DNA from: Frigoribacterium sp. ACAM 257
GTDB taxonomy: Bacteria; Actinomycetota; Actinomycetes; Actinomycetales; Microbacteriaceae
Length of the DNA: 64,000 nucleotides
Reading direction: 5' to 3'
Assembly: GCF_007954365.1 (NCBI RefSeq)
Contig: NZ_VOLO01000003.1
Span: 248,001-312,000, forward strand
Position 1 is the stretch's first letter; each line of letters begins with the position of its first letter. The position numbers and the translations under genes were made by a program. The notes under the pieces are model-generated. The model was not told the DNA's origin, ran no database searches, and worked only from the letters and a program-made list of their open reading frames with translations. Below, piece after piece: positions 16,776 to 25,288 of the stretch.

Positions 16776-18152
16776 TCAGGGAGCGGGGGAGGAGCCGGGC
16801 TCGTCGGCGGAGCCGTCCTCAGCCTCGCGGGGCCGGTCGTCGCTCGTGTCGTTCAGGAGGTCCTCGATGGCCTGGTCGACGTCGTCGAAGGCCGGCTCGC
16901 CCGAGGTGAGCCGCGCGATCAGCGCCTGCGGATCGTCGACGTCCGCGCTCGAGGGCACGATGTCGGGGTGCGACCACAGGGCGTCGCGCTGCTCGGCCCC
17001 CACCGCCTCCGACACGGCCGACCACATCGCCGCCGCCTCACGGAGCCGACGGGGACGCAGCTCGAGCCCGACGAGCGTGGAGAAGGCGGACTCGGCCGGC
17101 CCGCCCGCCGCGCGGCGGCGCCGTACGGTCTCCGCGATCGCGGCGGAGCGGGGGAGGCGCGCGGTGGCCTGGGCCGTGACGACGTCGACCCAGCCCTCGA
17201 TCAGGGCGAGGGTCGTCTCGAGTCGCCCGAGCGCGGCGAGCTGCTCGTCGGTCTTCGGCGGGATCAGGGCGCCGCTGGCGAGTGCGTCGCGCAGCTCGCC
17301 GGGGTCGGAGGGGTCGAAGTCGACCGCCAGCTCCTCGAGCCGTGCGGTGTCGATGCGTATGCCCTGGGCGAACTCCCGGATGGAGGAGATGAGGTGGAGC
17401 CGCAGCCACCGGGCGTGCCGGAAGAGCCTGGCGTGAGCCAGTTCGCGGACGGCGAGGTAGAGCTGCACCTGGTCGGTCTCGATGTCGAGGCCCTCGCCGA
17501 AGGCGGCGACGTTCTGGGGCACGAGCGCCGCCTGCTGGTCGTCGAGGAGGGGGATGCCGACGTCGCCGCCGGACACGACCTCGGTCGAGAGCTGGCCCAC
17601 GACCTGGCCGAGCTGCATCGCGAACAGCGTGCCGCCGACGCTCCGCATCACCTGGCTGGCACCCGCGAGCAGCTGCTGCATCTCTTCGGGGGCCTGCTCG
17701 CGGAGCACGTTCGTGAGGGAGTCGGCGATGGACTCGGCGACCGGCTCGGCGAGCTGCGTCCACACCGGCATCGAGAGCCGTGCCCACTCGGATCGCGTGA
17801 GGAGGCGCGGAGCCACCGTCAGCTCCGAGACGAACGTGACGTCGTCGAGCCAGAGGGCTGCGACGTGGAACGCCTGCTCGAGGGCCCGCTGGTCGGCCGG
17901 GCTGGTCGCGACGGCTGACTGCGTGCCCACGGAGGCGGCCTGCTCGGTGGCGACCGACCAGTCGATCCCGTCGCCGCTGCGGGCCACGGCGGACTGCAGC
18001 TGGCTCATCAGCTGGGCGACGAAGGCCGGGTCGTTCGGCAGCCCCGCCGCGCCCGCGAGCTGGGAGGGATCGATCTCGGAGTCGCCGGACAGGAACTGGC
18101 GGAGCATGTCGCGGAACTCGTCCTCAGGCTCGCGCTGCGGATCATCGGTCAT
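16776..18152 (-). CDS. DUF2342 zincin-like protein with degenerate HExxH
   Basis: A 458-residue soluble protein of the zincin_2/DUF2342 family (sometimes labelled zinc-dependent metalloprotease or F420-biosynthesis-associated). The position of the metalloprotease helix reads RELAHARLFRHARWLRLHL, i.e. Arg236-Glu-Leu-Ala-His240 where HExxH would be expected, so the first zinc ligand is gone. The N-terminal 30 residues and C-terminal 40 are acidic and disordered. The start ATG 18152 lies 7 nt behind TAGCGT; a longer frame upstream is antisense to the protease gene and is rejected. It is followed after 25 nt by the cyclodehydratase-like gene, probably co-transcribed. Divergent from the PDZ/Lon-type protease. 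Confidence 0.8.
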   Translation of the reverse strand: MTDDPQREPEDEFRDMLRQFLSGDSEIDPSQLAGAAGLPNDPAFVAQLMSQLQSAVARSGDGIDWSVATEQAASVGTQSAVATSPADQRALEQAFHVAALWLDDVTFVSELTVAPRLLTRSEWARLSMPVWTQLAEPVAESIADSLTNVLREQAPEEMQQLLAGASQVMRSVGGTLFAMQLGQVVGQLSTEVVSGGDVGIPLLDDQQAALVPQNVAAFGEGLDIETDQVQLYLAVRELAHARLFRHARWLRLHLISSIREFAQGIRIDTARLEELAVDFDPSDPGELRDALASGALIPPKTDEQLAALGRLETTLALIEGWVDVVTAQATARLPRSAAIAETVRRRRAAGGPAESAFSTLVGLELRPRRLREAAAMWSAVSEAVGAEQRDALWSHPDIVPSSADVDDPQALIARLTSGEPAFDDVDQAIEDLLNDTSDDRPREAEDGSADEPGSSPAP

Positions 18153-18159
18153 GGTGGCT

Positions 18160-18165
18160 ACGCTA
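18160..18165 (-). promoter_or_regulatory. -10 hexamer placed for leaderless start of the DUF2342 gene
   Basis: TAGCGT on the minus strand with 7 nt (AGCCACC) to ATG 18152. Confidence 0.5.
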
Positions 18166-18251
18166 GCTCGTGGCCGCAGGAACAGCCTGGATCCCGGCCG
18201 ATGCCCCAGGGTCCTTCGCTGCGCCCGTGGCGAACAGCGAGAGGAACACCC

Positions 18252-19361
18252 GTGGCCTTGTTCACGCCCCCGACCCGTGCCGCCTCGGGCGGCCGTCGCG
18301 CCGCCCGTCTCGGGTGGCCCCTCCTGGGCGTCGCGCTCGTCTCCGGCCTCGCGCTCACGTTCATCCCGTCGCCCTACCTGATCGAGCAGCCCGGCCCCGT
18401 CTTCGACACCCTCGGGTCGGCCGAGTACGAGGGCGAGGACGCCCCCCTGATCACCGTCGACGGGGCCGAGACCTACCCCACGGCAGGCTCCCTCGACCTG
18501 CTCACGGTGAGCGTCCAGGGCAACGAGTCGGTCCGCCCGAGCTGGATCGAGGTCGTCGGCTCGTGGTTCTCGCCGAGCCGGGCCGTCGTCCCCGTCGAGG
18601 CCATCTACCCCTCCGGCGTCTCGAACGAGCAGGTCGACGAGCAGAACGCCGTCGACATGCAGAACTCCCAGAAGTCCGCGATCGCTGCAGCCCTCGTGCA
18701 CGAGGGGTACGAGGTCCCCAGCACGGTGACGGTCAGCCAGGTCTCGACCGGCGGGCCGTCCGAGGGCGTGCTCCAGGAGGGGGACGTGCTCGTCAGCGTC
18801 AACGGAGAGGACCTGACGACGAACGGCGACGTCGACGCGCTCCGCTCGATCGTGGCCGACAACGGGGCGACGTCCCCGGCGGAGGTGGTGGTCGAGAGAT
18901 CGGGCGAGCGCGAGACCGAGCAGATCACCCCTCAGGAGGTGCAGGGCACCTCCCTGCTGGGGGTCGGGGTGAGCGTCGACTACACGTTCCCCTTCGACGT
19001 CACGCTCCGCCTCGACAAGGTGGGCGGCCCGAGCGCCGGCATGATGTTCGCCCTCGGCATCATCGACAAGACGACCCCCGGCGAGCTGAACGGCGGGCAG
19101 CGGGTCGCGGGCACGGGCACCATCACCGCCTCGGGGACGGTCGGCCCGATCGGCGGCATCCGGCAGAAGCTCTACGGTGCTCTGGATGCGGGCGCGACCG
19201 TGTTCCTCGCTCCGAGCTCGAACTGCGACGAGGTCGTCGGGCACGTGCCCGACGGGCTCGACGTCTACTCGGTGGCGACCCTCGACGACGCGGTCACGGC
19301 GCTCGAGACCGTGGCCGACGGAGGAGACACCGGGGCCCTGCCCACCTGCTCGGCGCAGTAG
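18252..19361 (+). CDS. Membrane-anchored PDZ / Lon-type (S16) serine protease, YlbL family
   Basis: A 369-residue protein: one N-terminal membrane anchor (~residues 19-38, LGWPLLGVALVSGLALTFIP), an extracytoplasmic linker, a PDZ domain (~160-245, VLQEGDVLVSVNGEDL) and an S16 Lon-type protease domain. The catalytic Ser is in GGPSAGMMFALGI and the partner Lys in GGIRQKLYGALDAG. The family processes or degrades envelope proteins; in Bacillus YlbL is linked to cell-division control. Start: GTG 18252 is preceded by AGAGGA at good spacing, better than the upstream ATG at 18201. Two Cys in the C-terminal part could form a disulfide. Confidence 0.88.
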   Translation: MALFTPPTRAASGGRRAARLGWPLLGVALVSGLALTFIPSPYLIEQPGPVFDTLGSAEYEGEDAPLITVDGAETYPTAGSLDLLTVSVQGNESVRPSWIEVVGSWFSPSRAVVPVEAIYPSGVSNEQVDEQNAVDMQNSQKSAIAAALVHEGYEVPSTVTVSQVSTGGPSEGVLQEGDVLVSVNGEDLTTNGDVDALRSIVADNGATSPAEVVVERSGERETEQITPQEVQGTSLLGVGVSVDYTFPFDVTLRLDKVGGPSAGMMFALGIIDKTTPGELNGGQRVAGTGTITASGTVGPIGGIRQKLYGALDAGATVFLAPSSNCDEVVGHVPDGLDVYSVATLDDAVTALETVADGGDTGALPTCSAQ

Positions 19362-19371
19362 GACGAGGAGG

Positions 19372-19396
19372 CGCGTCCAGCTCCCTCATGGACGCG
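19372..19396. terminator. Small hairpin after the PDZ protease gene
   Basis: CGCGTCCA (19372-19379) pairs with TGGACGCG (19389-19396) around a 9-nt loop, 10 nt past the stop codon. No U-tract; weak terminator or attenuator before the UPF0182 gene. Confidence 0.35.
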
Positions 19397-19482
19397 TCGA
19401 GGACGATGGGCGGGCTCGCAGGCAGCGCGGGAGCGGCCCCCGTAGGATGGCCGTCCACGTCCCCTGATCCAGGAGCAGCCAC

Positions 19483-22446
19483 TTGACGTCACCCGCATCG
19501 TCGCGACCCGCACGACGCTCGCCCCGATTGCCCGTCCTGGTGACGGTGGCGGTCCTCGCCGCCCTGGTCATCGCCTTCTTCATCTTCTCGTCGCTCCTGA
19601 CCGACTACCTCTGGTACGACCAGCTGGGCTTCGCCAACGTGCTGACGACCCAGTGGCTGGCCGGGGCGGCGATGTTCTTCGTCGGCTTCGTGGCCATGGC
19701 CGTGCCGGTCTGGGTGAGCATCGAGGTCGCGTTCCGGTTCCGGCCGGTCTACGCCAAGCTCAACTCGCAGCTCGACCGCTACCAGCAGGTCATCGAGCCG
19801 CTGCGCCGCGTCGTCGTGATCGGGGTCCCCGTGGTCCTGGGGCTGTTCGCCGGCATCGCGACCTCGACCAACTGGCAGACCACCCTCCAGTGGCTCAACC
19901 GGACGCCCTTCGGGCAGACCGACCCGCAGTTCGGGCTGGACGTGGGGTTCTACGTCTTCGAGCTGCCCTTCTACCAGGGTGTCGTCGGCTTCGCGTCGGC
20001 GGTCGTGCTGATCAGCGGCATCGCCGCGGTCGCGACGAGCTACCTGTACGGCGCCCTGCGCTTCTCGGGCCGAGACGTCCGCATCTCGCGCGTCGCGCGC
20101 ATCCAGCTGGCCGTCACCGCCGCCGTCTACCTGCTCCTCCAGGGCATCAGCCTCTGGCTCGACCAGTACGCGACGCTGTCGGACGGCACGAACAAGCTCA
20201 TCACCGGCGCCACGTACACGGACGTCGCCGCGGGCATCCCCGGCAAGCAGATCCTGGCGCTCGCCGCCGCGGTCGTGGCCGTGCTGTTCGTCGTGACGGC
20301 GATCATCGGTCGCTGGCGTCTGTCGGTCATCGGCACCGCCGCGCTCATCATCATCAGCATCATCGTCGGCGGCATCTACCCCTGGATCGTCCAGCGCTTC
20401 CAGGTCGAGCCGAGCGAGCGCACGGTCGAGTCGACGTACATCGACCGGAACATCCAGGCCACCCGGGACGCCTACGGCGTCGCGGACGTCGAGGAGCAGC
20501 CGTACGACGCCGTCTCCGACGCCGGCGCGGGCGCCCTCGCGGGCGACGCGGTCACGACCGCGAACATCCGCATCATCGACCCGGCCCTCGTCACGGACGC
20601 CTTCGCGCAGCTGCAGCAGTACCGCCAGTACTACAGTTTCCCCGAGCAGCTCTCGGTCGATCGCTACACGATCGACGGCGCCACCCAGGACACGGTGATC
20701 GCCGTGCGCGAGCTGAACACCGACCAGCTCGGCAGCTCGGCCACGCCCTACAACACGACGTTCGTCTACACGCACGGCTACGGCGTGGTCGCCGCCTACG
20801 GGAACCAGCGGTCGGCGGACGGCCAGCCCGTGTTCCTCGAGTCCGGCATCCCCGTCACCGGCGCCCTCGGCGACTCGGACGAGTACGAGCCGCGCATCTA
20901 CTTCGGCCAGGAATCGCCGGCCTACTCGATCGTCGGGGGCGACGGCGGCGACGACGTCGAGCTCGACTACCCGTCGGGCAGCAACGACAACGGGACGAAC
21001 CAGACGACGACCTTCAGCGGCGACGGCGGGCCCAAGCTCGACAGCGCGTTCAAGAAGCTCATCTACGCCATCAAGTTCCAGTCCGAGCAGGTGTTCCTGT
21101 CGGACGCTGTCAACGACAACTCACAGATCCTCTACGACCGCGACCCCGCGCAGCGCGTCCAGAAGGTGGCGCCGTACCTGACCATCGACAGCGCTCCCTA
21201 CCCTGCCGTCGTCGACGGCAAGGTGAAGTGGATCGTCGACGCCTACACGACGACGCGCGAGTACCCGTACTCGAACCCGCAGGCCCTGTCCGACGCGATC
21301 GCCGACACCTACACCGAGCGACCGGTCTACGCGTCGAACGAGATCAACTACATCCGCAACTCGGTGAAGGCCACGGTCGATGCCTACGACGGTTCGGTCG
21401 ACCTCTTCGCGTGGGACACGGAGGACCCGGTTCTGAAGACGTGGGAGAAGATCTTCCCGTCGACGGTGAGCCCGCTCAGCGACATGAGCGTCGAGCTCAT
21501 GCAGCACGTCCGCTACCCGCAGGACATGTTCAAGGTGCAGCGCGCCATCCTCGGCACGTACCACGTCACCGACGCCGACTCGTTCTACTCGAGCGACGAC
21601 GCGTGGGTCACGCCCAACGAGCCCACGAGCAACGCGGCGAGCCCGCCGCTGCAGCCGCCGTACTACCTGACGCTGCAGCTGCCCGACCAGGATCCGGCGT
21701 TCTCCATCTACTCGACCTACATCCCGCAGCAGTCGGGCGAGAACGCGAGGAACGTGCTGACCGGATACCTCGCGGCCAACGCGGACGCCGGTTCGACACC
21801 GGGGGAGATCTCGGACGACTACGGGAAGCTCTCGCTGTTGACCCTGCCGAAGACCGACACCGTCCCTGGTCCCGGTCAGGTGCAGAACAACTTCAACACC
21901 GACACGGCCGTCGCCAACCAGCTGGCGCTCCTCACCCGTGGCGACACGAGCGTGGTGCGGGGCAACCTGCTGACGCTCCCCGTCGGGGGCGGTCTGCTCT
22001 ACGTCCAGCCCATCTACGTGAAGTCCAACTCCGAGACGTCGTACCCGGTGCTGCAGAAGGTGCTGGTCTCGTTCGGCGAGAAGATCGCCTTCGAGGACAC
22101 CCTCAACGGCGCGCTCGACTCGCTGTTCGGCGGGAACTCGGGAGCCGTGGCCGGTGACGACGGGGTCCCCGAGACGGACGACGGCACGTCGACCGACACG
22201 GGCGGGGACACCGGCGGAGACACGGGCACCGACACGGGGGCGACCGACCCGGGCACGGCTTCTCCGGCTCCCGACGCCGGCACGGGCACCGGCAACTCGG
22301 CGCTCGACTCGGCCCTGGCCGACGCTCAGTCGGCCCTGGACGACCGCGCCGCGGCGTACGCCTCGAACGACCTGGTGGCGGCGGCCGAGGCCGACCAGCG
22401 CCTCCAGACAGCTCTCGAGGACGCAGTGGCAGCCAGCGGCCAGTGA
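19483..22446 (+). CDS. UPF0182 (COG1615) family membrane protein
   Basis: A 987-residue protein. The first ~310 residues contain about seven membrane helices, followed by a large extracytoplasmic domain (~310-890) rich in Tyr, Asp and Asn (for example YRQYYSFPEQL), and a low-complexity tail (~900-960) rich in Asp, Thr and Gly. It starts with TTG at 19483, preceded by CCAGGAGC, a good ribosome site. Homologues occur across actinobacteria and cyanobacteria; function unknown. It sits at the same distance from the PDZ protease gene as in mycobacteria (Rv3193c/Rv3194c, from memory), suggesting joint work in the envelope. TAGGAT at 19444 could be its promoter. Confidence 0.88.
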   Translation: MTSPASSRPARRSPRLPVLVTVAVLAALVIAFFIFSSLLTDYLWYDQLGFANVLTTQWLAGAAMFFVGFVAMAVPVWVSIEVAFRFRPVYAKLNSQLDRYQQVIEPLRRVVVIGVPVVLGLFAGIATSTNWQTTLQWLNRTPFGQTDPQFGLDVGFYVFELPFYQGVVGFASAVVLISGIAAVATSYLYGALRFSGRDVRISRVARIQLAVTAAVYLLLQGISLWLDQYATLSDGTNKLITGATYTDVAAGIPGKQILALAAAVVAVLFVVTAIIGRWRLSVIGTAALIIISIIVGGIYPWIVQRFQVEPSERTVESTYIDRNIQATRDAYGVADVEEQPYDAVSDAGAGALAGDAVTTANIRIIDPALVTDAFAQLQQYRQYYSFPEQLSVDRYTIDGATQDTVIAVRELNTDQLGSSATPYNTTFVYTHGYGVVAAYGNQRSADGQPVFLESGIPVTGALGDSDEYEPRIYFGQESPAYSIVGGDGGDDVELDYPSGSNDNGTNQTTTFSGDGGPKLDSAFKKLIYAIKFQSEQVFLSDAVNDNSQILYDRDPAQRVQKVAPYLTIDSAPYPAVVDGKVKWIVDAYTTTREYPYSNPQALSDAIADTYTERPVYASNEINYIRNSVKATVDAYDGSVDLFAWDTEDPVLKTWEKIFPSTVSPLSDMSVELMQHVRYPQDMFKVQRAILGTYHVTDADSFYSSDDAWVTPNEPTSNAASPPLQPPYYLTLQLPDQDPAFSIYSTYIPQQSGENARNVLTGYLAANADAGSTPGEISDDYGKLSLLTLPKTDTVPGPGQVQNNFNTDTAVANQLALLTRGDTSVVRGNLLTLPVGGGLLYVQPIYVKSNSETSYPVLQKVLVSFGEKIAFEDTLNGALDSLFGGNSGAVAGDDGVPETDDGTSTDTGGDTGGDTGTDTGATDPGTASPAPDAGTGTGNSALDSALADAQSALDDRAAAYASNDLVAAAEADQRLQTALEDAVAASGQ

Positions 22447-22457
22447 GGTCCTGCCAC

Positions 22458-22505
22458 GACGGCGACGGCCGCTCCTCGACTCGTCGAGGAGCGGCCGTCG
22501 CCGTC
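22458..22505 (+). terminator. Strong terminator of the UPF0182 gene
   Basis: A perfect 22-bp inverted repeat (22458-22479 with 22484-22505) and a 4-nt loop CTCG, 12 nt after the stop codon. Confidence 0.8.
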
Positions 22506-22600
22506 TCCGCCGTCGCCCGGGTGTGCGCGGGGGTCGGACCGCGCTCCGCTCGGCCTCGATTTGTCCGGTGCCACTTCCCGTGATAAGTTTCTTCTCGTGC

Positions 22601-22677
22601 CGCGGGGTGGAGCAGTTCGGTAGCTCGCTGGGCTCATAACCCAGAGGTCGTAGGTTCAAATCCTGCCCCCGCAACCA
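22601..22677 (+). tRNA. Initiator tRNA-fMet (CAT)
   Basis: A 77-nt cloverleaf with encoded CCA. The acceptor stem begins CGCGGGG and ends CCCCGCA plus A, leaving the C1:A72 mismatch diagnostic of initiator tRNA. The anticodon stem has GGG/CCC pairs around CTCATAA (anticodon CAT), and the T-arm reads GGTTCAAATCC. Confidence 0.97.
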
Positions 22678-22693
22678 TCGCAGCACACACGAT

Positions 22694-22723
22694 AGAAGCC
22701 CTGATCATCTGATCAGGGCTTCT
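22694..22723 (+). terminator. Terminator after tRNA-fMet
   Basis: AGAAGCCCTGATCA (22694-22707) and its perfect complement (22710-22723) form a 14-bp stem, starting 17 nt after the tRNA, followed by GTCGTTCTC. Confidence 0.8.
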
Positions 22724-22764
22724 GTCGTTCTCAGTCTCGACAGCTCGTGTGCCAGGGTGTCCCT

Positions 22765-23904
22765 GTGCCAGACCTCGTCGTCGTCATCGCGCCCGACTCG
22801 TTCAAGGGGAGCGCGGGCGCAGCCGCCGTGGCCTCCGCCGTCGCCGGGGGCTGGCGATCCGCCCGGCCTGACGACCGCATCGTCGAGCTGCCGCTCGCGG
22901 ACGGGGGAGAAGGCACCCTCGACGCCCTCGAGTCCGCCCTGTCGGCCTGCACCCGGCACGAGGTCGAGGTCCCGGGTCCCGACGGGCGGCCCGTCACGGC
23001 CTCCTGGCTGGTGCTCCCGGACGGCACGGCCGTGGCCGAGCTCGCCTCGTCCAGCGGCCTGGGGCTCATGTCGGCACCCGCTCCGTACGACGCCCACACC
23101 CGCGGCCTCGGTCGGGTCCTCGTCGCCGCCCTCGACGCAGGGGCACGTCGCCTCGTCGTCGGGCTGGGCGGCAGTGCCTCGACCGACGGAGGCGCCGGGC
23201 TCCTCACCGAGCTGGGCGCGCGGTTCCTCGACTCGCTGGGCGAGCCGGTCGTCGACGGCTCGCACGGGCTGAGCGCCACGGCGCGGGTCGACCTCTCCGG
23301 CCTGCGACCGCTCCCCGTGGGCGGGGTGGAGATCTGGTCGGACGTCACGGCGCCGCTGCTCGGGCACGACGGCACAGCCGCCGTGTTCGGTCCGCAGAAG
23401 GGAGCCACCCCCGATGACGTGCTCGCCCTGGAACGAGCGCTGGAGGGCTTCGCCGCGCTGGTGGACGTCGACCCGACGACCCCCGGTGCCGGCGCGGCGG
23501 GCGGAACGGGGTTCGGGCTGCTCGTCTGGGGCGCGTCCGTCGTCGCCGGGGCCGAGGCCGTCGCCGAGGCCGCGGGGCTCGACCGCCTCGTCGCGGCAGC
23601 CGACCTCGTCGTCACCGGGGAGGGCAGGTTCGACGCGCAGACGGCGGGCGGGAAGCTCGTCTCGTGGGTCGCCTCCTCGGCACGGGAGCACGGCGTGCCG
23701 GTGGCCCTCGTGGCCGGCCAGGTCACGACCAGCACGATCGGCTTCGTCGACGTCGTCGACGTCTCCGTGCTGGCCGGGGGCGCGGCCGCCTCGATGGCCG
23801 ACCCGCAGCGCTGGCTCGGGGCGGCGGGATCGGACCTGGCCGAGCGGGCCGGCCTGCGTGCCGGAGCGGGCGACCCCCACGGCGCCGGAGGCGCGGGCGG
23901 CTGA
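22765..23904 (+). CDS. Glycerate kinase
   Basis: A 379-residue GarK/GlxK-type glycerate 2-kinase, which phosphorylates D-glycerate with ATP and links glyoxylate or allantoin breakdown to glycolysis. Signatures: IAPDSFKGS at the N-terminus, ELPLADGGEGTLDAL, VVGLGGSASTDGGAGLL (substrate/phosphate loop), GAAGGTGFGLL and DLVVTGEGRFDAQTAGGK. The frame opens at GTG 22747, but GTG 22765 has AGGGTG upstream and gives the normal family N-terminus. It lies alone between the tRNA terminator and a convergent aminotransferase, so no pathway partner is seen nearby. Confidence 0.9.
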   Translation: MPDLVVVIAPDSFKGSAGAAAVASAVAGGWRSARPDDRIVELPLADGGEGTLDALESALSACTRHEVEVPGPDGRPVTASWLVLPDGTAVAELASSSGLGLMSAPAPYDAHTRGLGRVLVAALDAGARRLVVGLGGSASTDGGAGLLTELGARFLDSLGEPVVDGSHGLSATARVDLSGLRPLPVGGVEIWSDVTAPLLGHDGTAAVFGPQKGATPDDVLALERALEGFAALVDVDPTTPGAGAAGGTGFGLLVWGASVVAGAEAVAEAAGLDRLVAAADLVVTGEGRFDAQTAGGKLVSWVASSAREHGVPVALVAGQVTTSTIGFVDVVDVSVLAGGAAASMADPQRWLGAAGSDLAERAGLRAGAGDPHGAGGAGG

Positions 23905-23929
23905 GCCGGGGGAGGCGACGGACCCGTCG

Positions 23930-25129
23930 TCAGATCCGAAGGGCCGCCAGCTGACGAGCGGCCTGCTCGAGGACCTCGGTCCGCTTGCAGAACGCGAACC
24001 GGATGCGCGACGCGTGCTCGGCCGCCGCCTCCTCGTGGCAGAAGGCGCTCACCGGGACGCCGACGACGCCGGCGAGCTCGGGGAGGCGGCGGCAGAGGTC
24101 GGCAGCGTCGGAGAAGCCGAGCGGCGCGGCGTCGGCGACGACGAAGTACCCGCCCCGGGAGGGGGCGACGGTGAACCCGGCGGCGACGAGTCCCTCGGTC
24201 AGCACCTCGGCCCTGCGCTGCAGCCCGGACGCGAGGTCGGCGAACCACTGGTCGGGCAGGCCCAGCCCCACGGCGATCGCGGGCTGGAAGACCGAGCCGT
24301 TGACGAACGTGAGGTACTGCTTGACCGTCATCACCTTCGAGACGAGGTGCTCGGGACCGGTCAGCCAGCCGATCTTCCAGCCCGTCGTGCTGAACGTCTT
24401 GCCGCCGCTCGAGATGCTCAGGGTCCGGTCGGCGGCGCCCGGCAGGGTCGAGAGCGGCACGTGGACGGCGCCGTCGAAGAGGAGGTGCTCGTAGACCTCG
24501 TCGGTGACGACGACAGCGTCGTGACGGCGTGCCAGCTCGACCACCAGCTGCCTGGTCGCGACGTCGAGCACCGTGCCCGTGGGGTTGTGCGGGTCGTTCA
24601 GGACGACGAGGGCGGTGCGGTCGGAGAACGCCGCTCGGAGCTCGTCGTGGTCCACGGCGAACTCGGTCCCGTGCATCGGGACGGTGCGGTGGACGCCGCC
24701 TGCAAGGCCGATCACGGCCCCGTAGGCGTCGTAGAACGGCTCGAGGGTGACGACCTCGTCTCCCTCGTCGACCAGGGCGAGGATCGTCGCGGCCAGGGCC
24801 TCGGTCGCGCCGGCCGTGACGAGCACCTCCCGTTCCGGGTCGAGGTCGATGCCGTAGAACCGGCGCTGGTGCTCGGCGACGGCCTCGAGCAGCTCAGGCC
24901 TGCCGCGACCGGGCGGGTACTGGTTCAGGCCCCCGTCGAGGGCGGCGTGGGCCGCCTCGAGCACGGCCGCCGGGCCGTCCTCGTCGGGGAACCCCTGGCC
25001 GAGGTTGATCGCCCCGGTGCGCGCGGCCAGGGCAGACATCTCGGCGAAGACGGTGGGTGCGGCGCGGCCGGCGTCGTCGAGCAACATCGCGCCGCGCGCG
25101 GCGCGCTCCCAGGGGGCAGGTGCAGTCAT
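23930..25129 (-). CDS. PLP-dependent class I/II aminotransferase
   Basis: A 399-residue fold-type I aminotransferase. Motifs: NLGQGFPDEDGP, NQYPPGRGRPELLEAVAEH, VTAGATEAL, the NDPHNPTG loop, VVTDEVYEHLLF and the PLP lysine in SSGGKTFSTTGWKIGW. This set is typical of the kynurenine/methionine aminotransferase and actinobacterial DapC group, so the substrate is uncertain. The very long open frame reaching to 26830 is antisense to the HtrA gene and not coding. ATG 25129 follows TACCGT with a 9-nt gap, so the mRNA leader is at most a few nt. Divergent from the HtrA gene, 159 bp apart. Confidence 0.88.
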   Translation of the reverse strand: MTAPAPWERAARGAMLLDDAGRAAPTVFAEMSALAARTGAINLGQGFPDEDGPAAVLEAAHAALDGGLNQYPPGRGRPELLEAVAEHQRRFYGIDLDPEREVLVTAGATEALAATILALVDEGDEVVTLEPFYDAYGAVIGLAGGVHRTVPMHGTEFAVDHDELRAAFSDRTALVVLNDPHNPTGTVLDVATRQLVVELARRHDAVVVTDEVYEHLLFDGAVHVPLSTLPGAADRTLSISSGGKTFSTTGWKIGWLTGPEHLVSKVMTVKQYLTFVNGSVFQPAIAVGLGLPDQWFADLASGLQRRAEVLTEGLVAAGFTVAPSRGGYFVVADAAPLGFSDAADLCRRLPELAGVVGVPVSAFCHEEAAAEHASRIRFAFCKRTEVLEQAARQLAALRI

Positions 25130-25288
25130 GGTGCTGACACGGTACCCGCACGTCCGACCGCGTCGGCGGAGCCGGGGTGCCCCACATCGGCAGACGCATA
25201 AGCTGACCGCAGCCCGCTCCCAGGCGGGTCTTATGCACTGCACAGCTTGCGCGACCAGGCTGGCGGAGCTTGGAAGGAGCACACCCCC

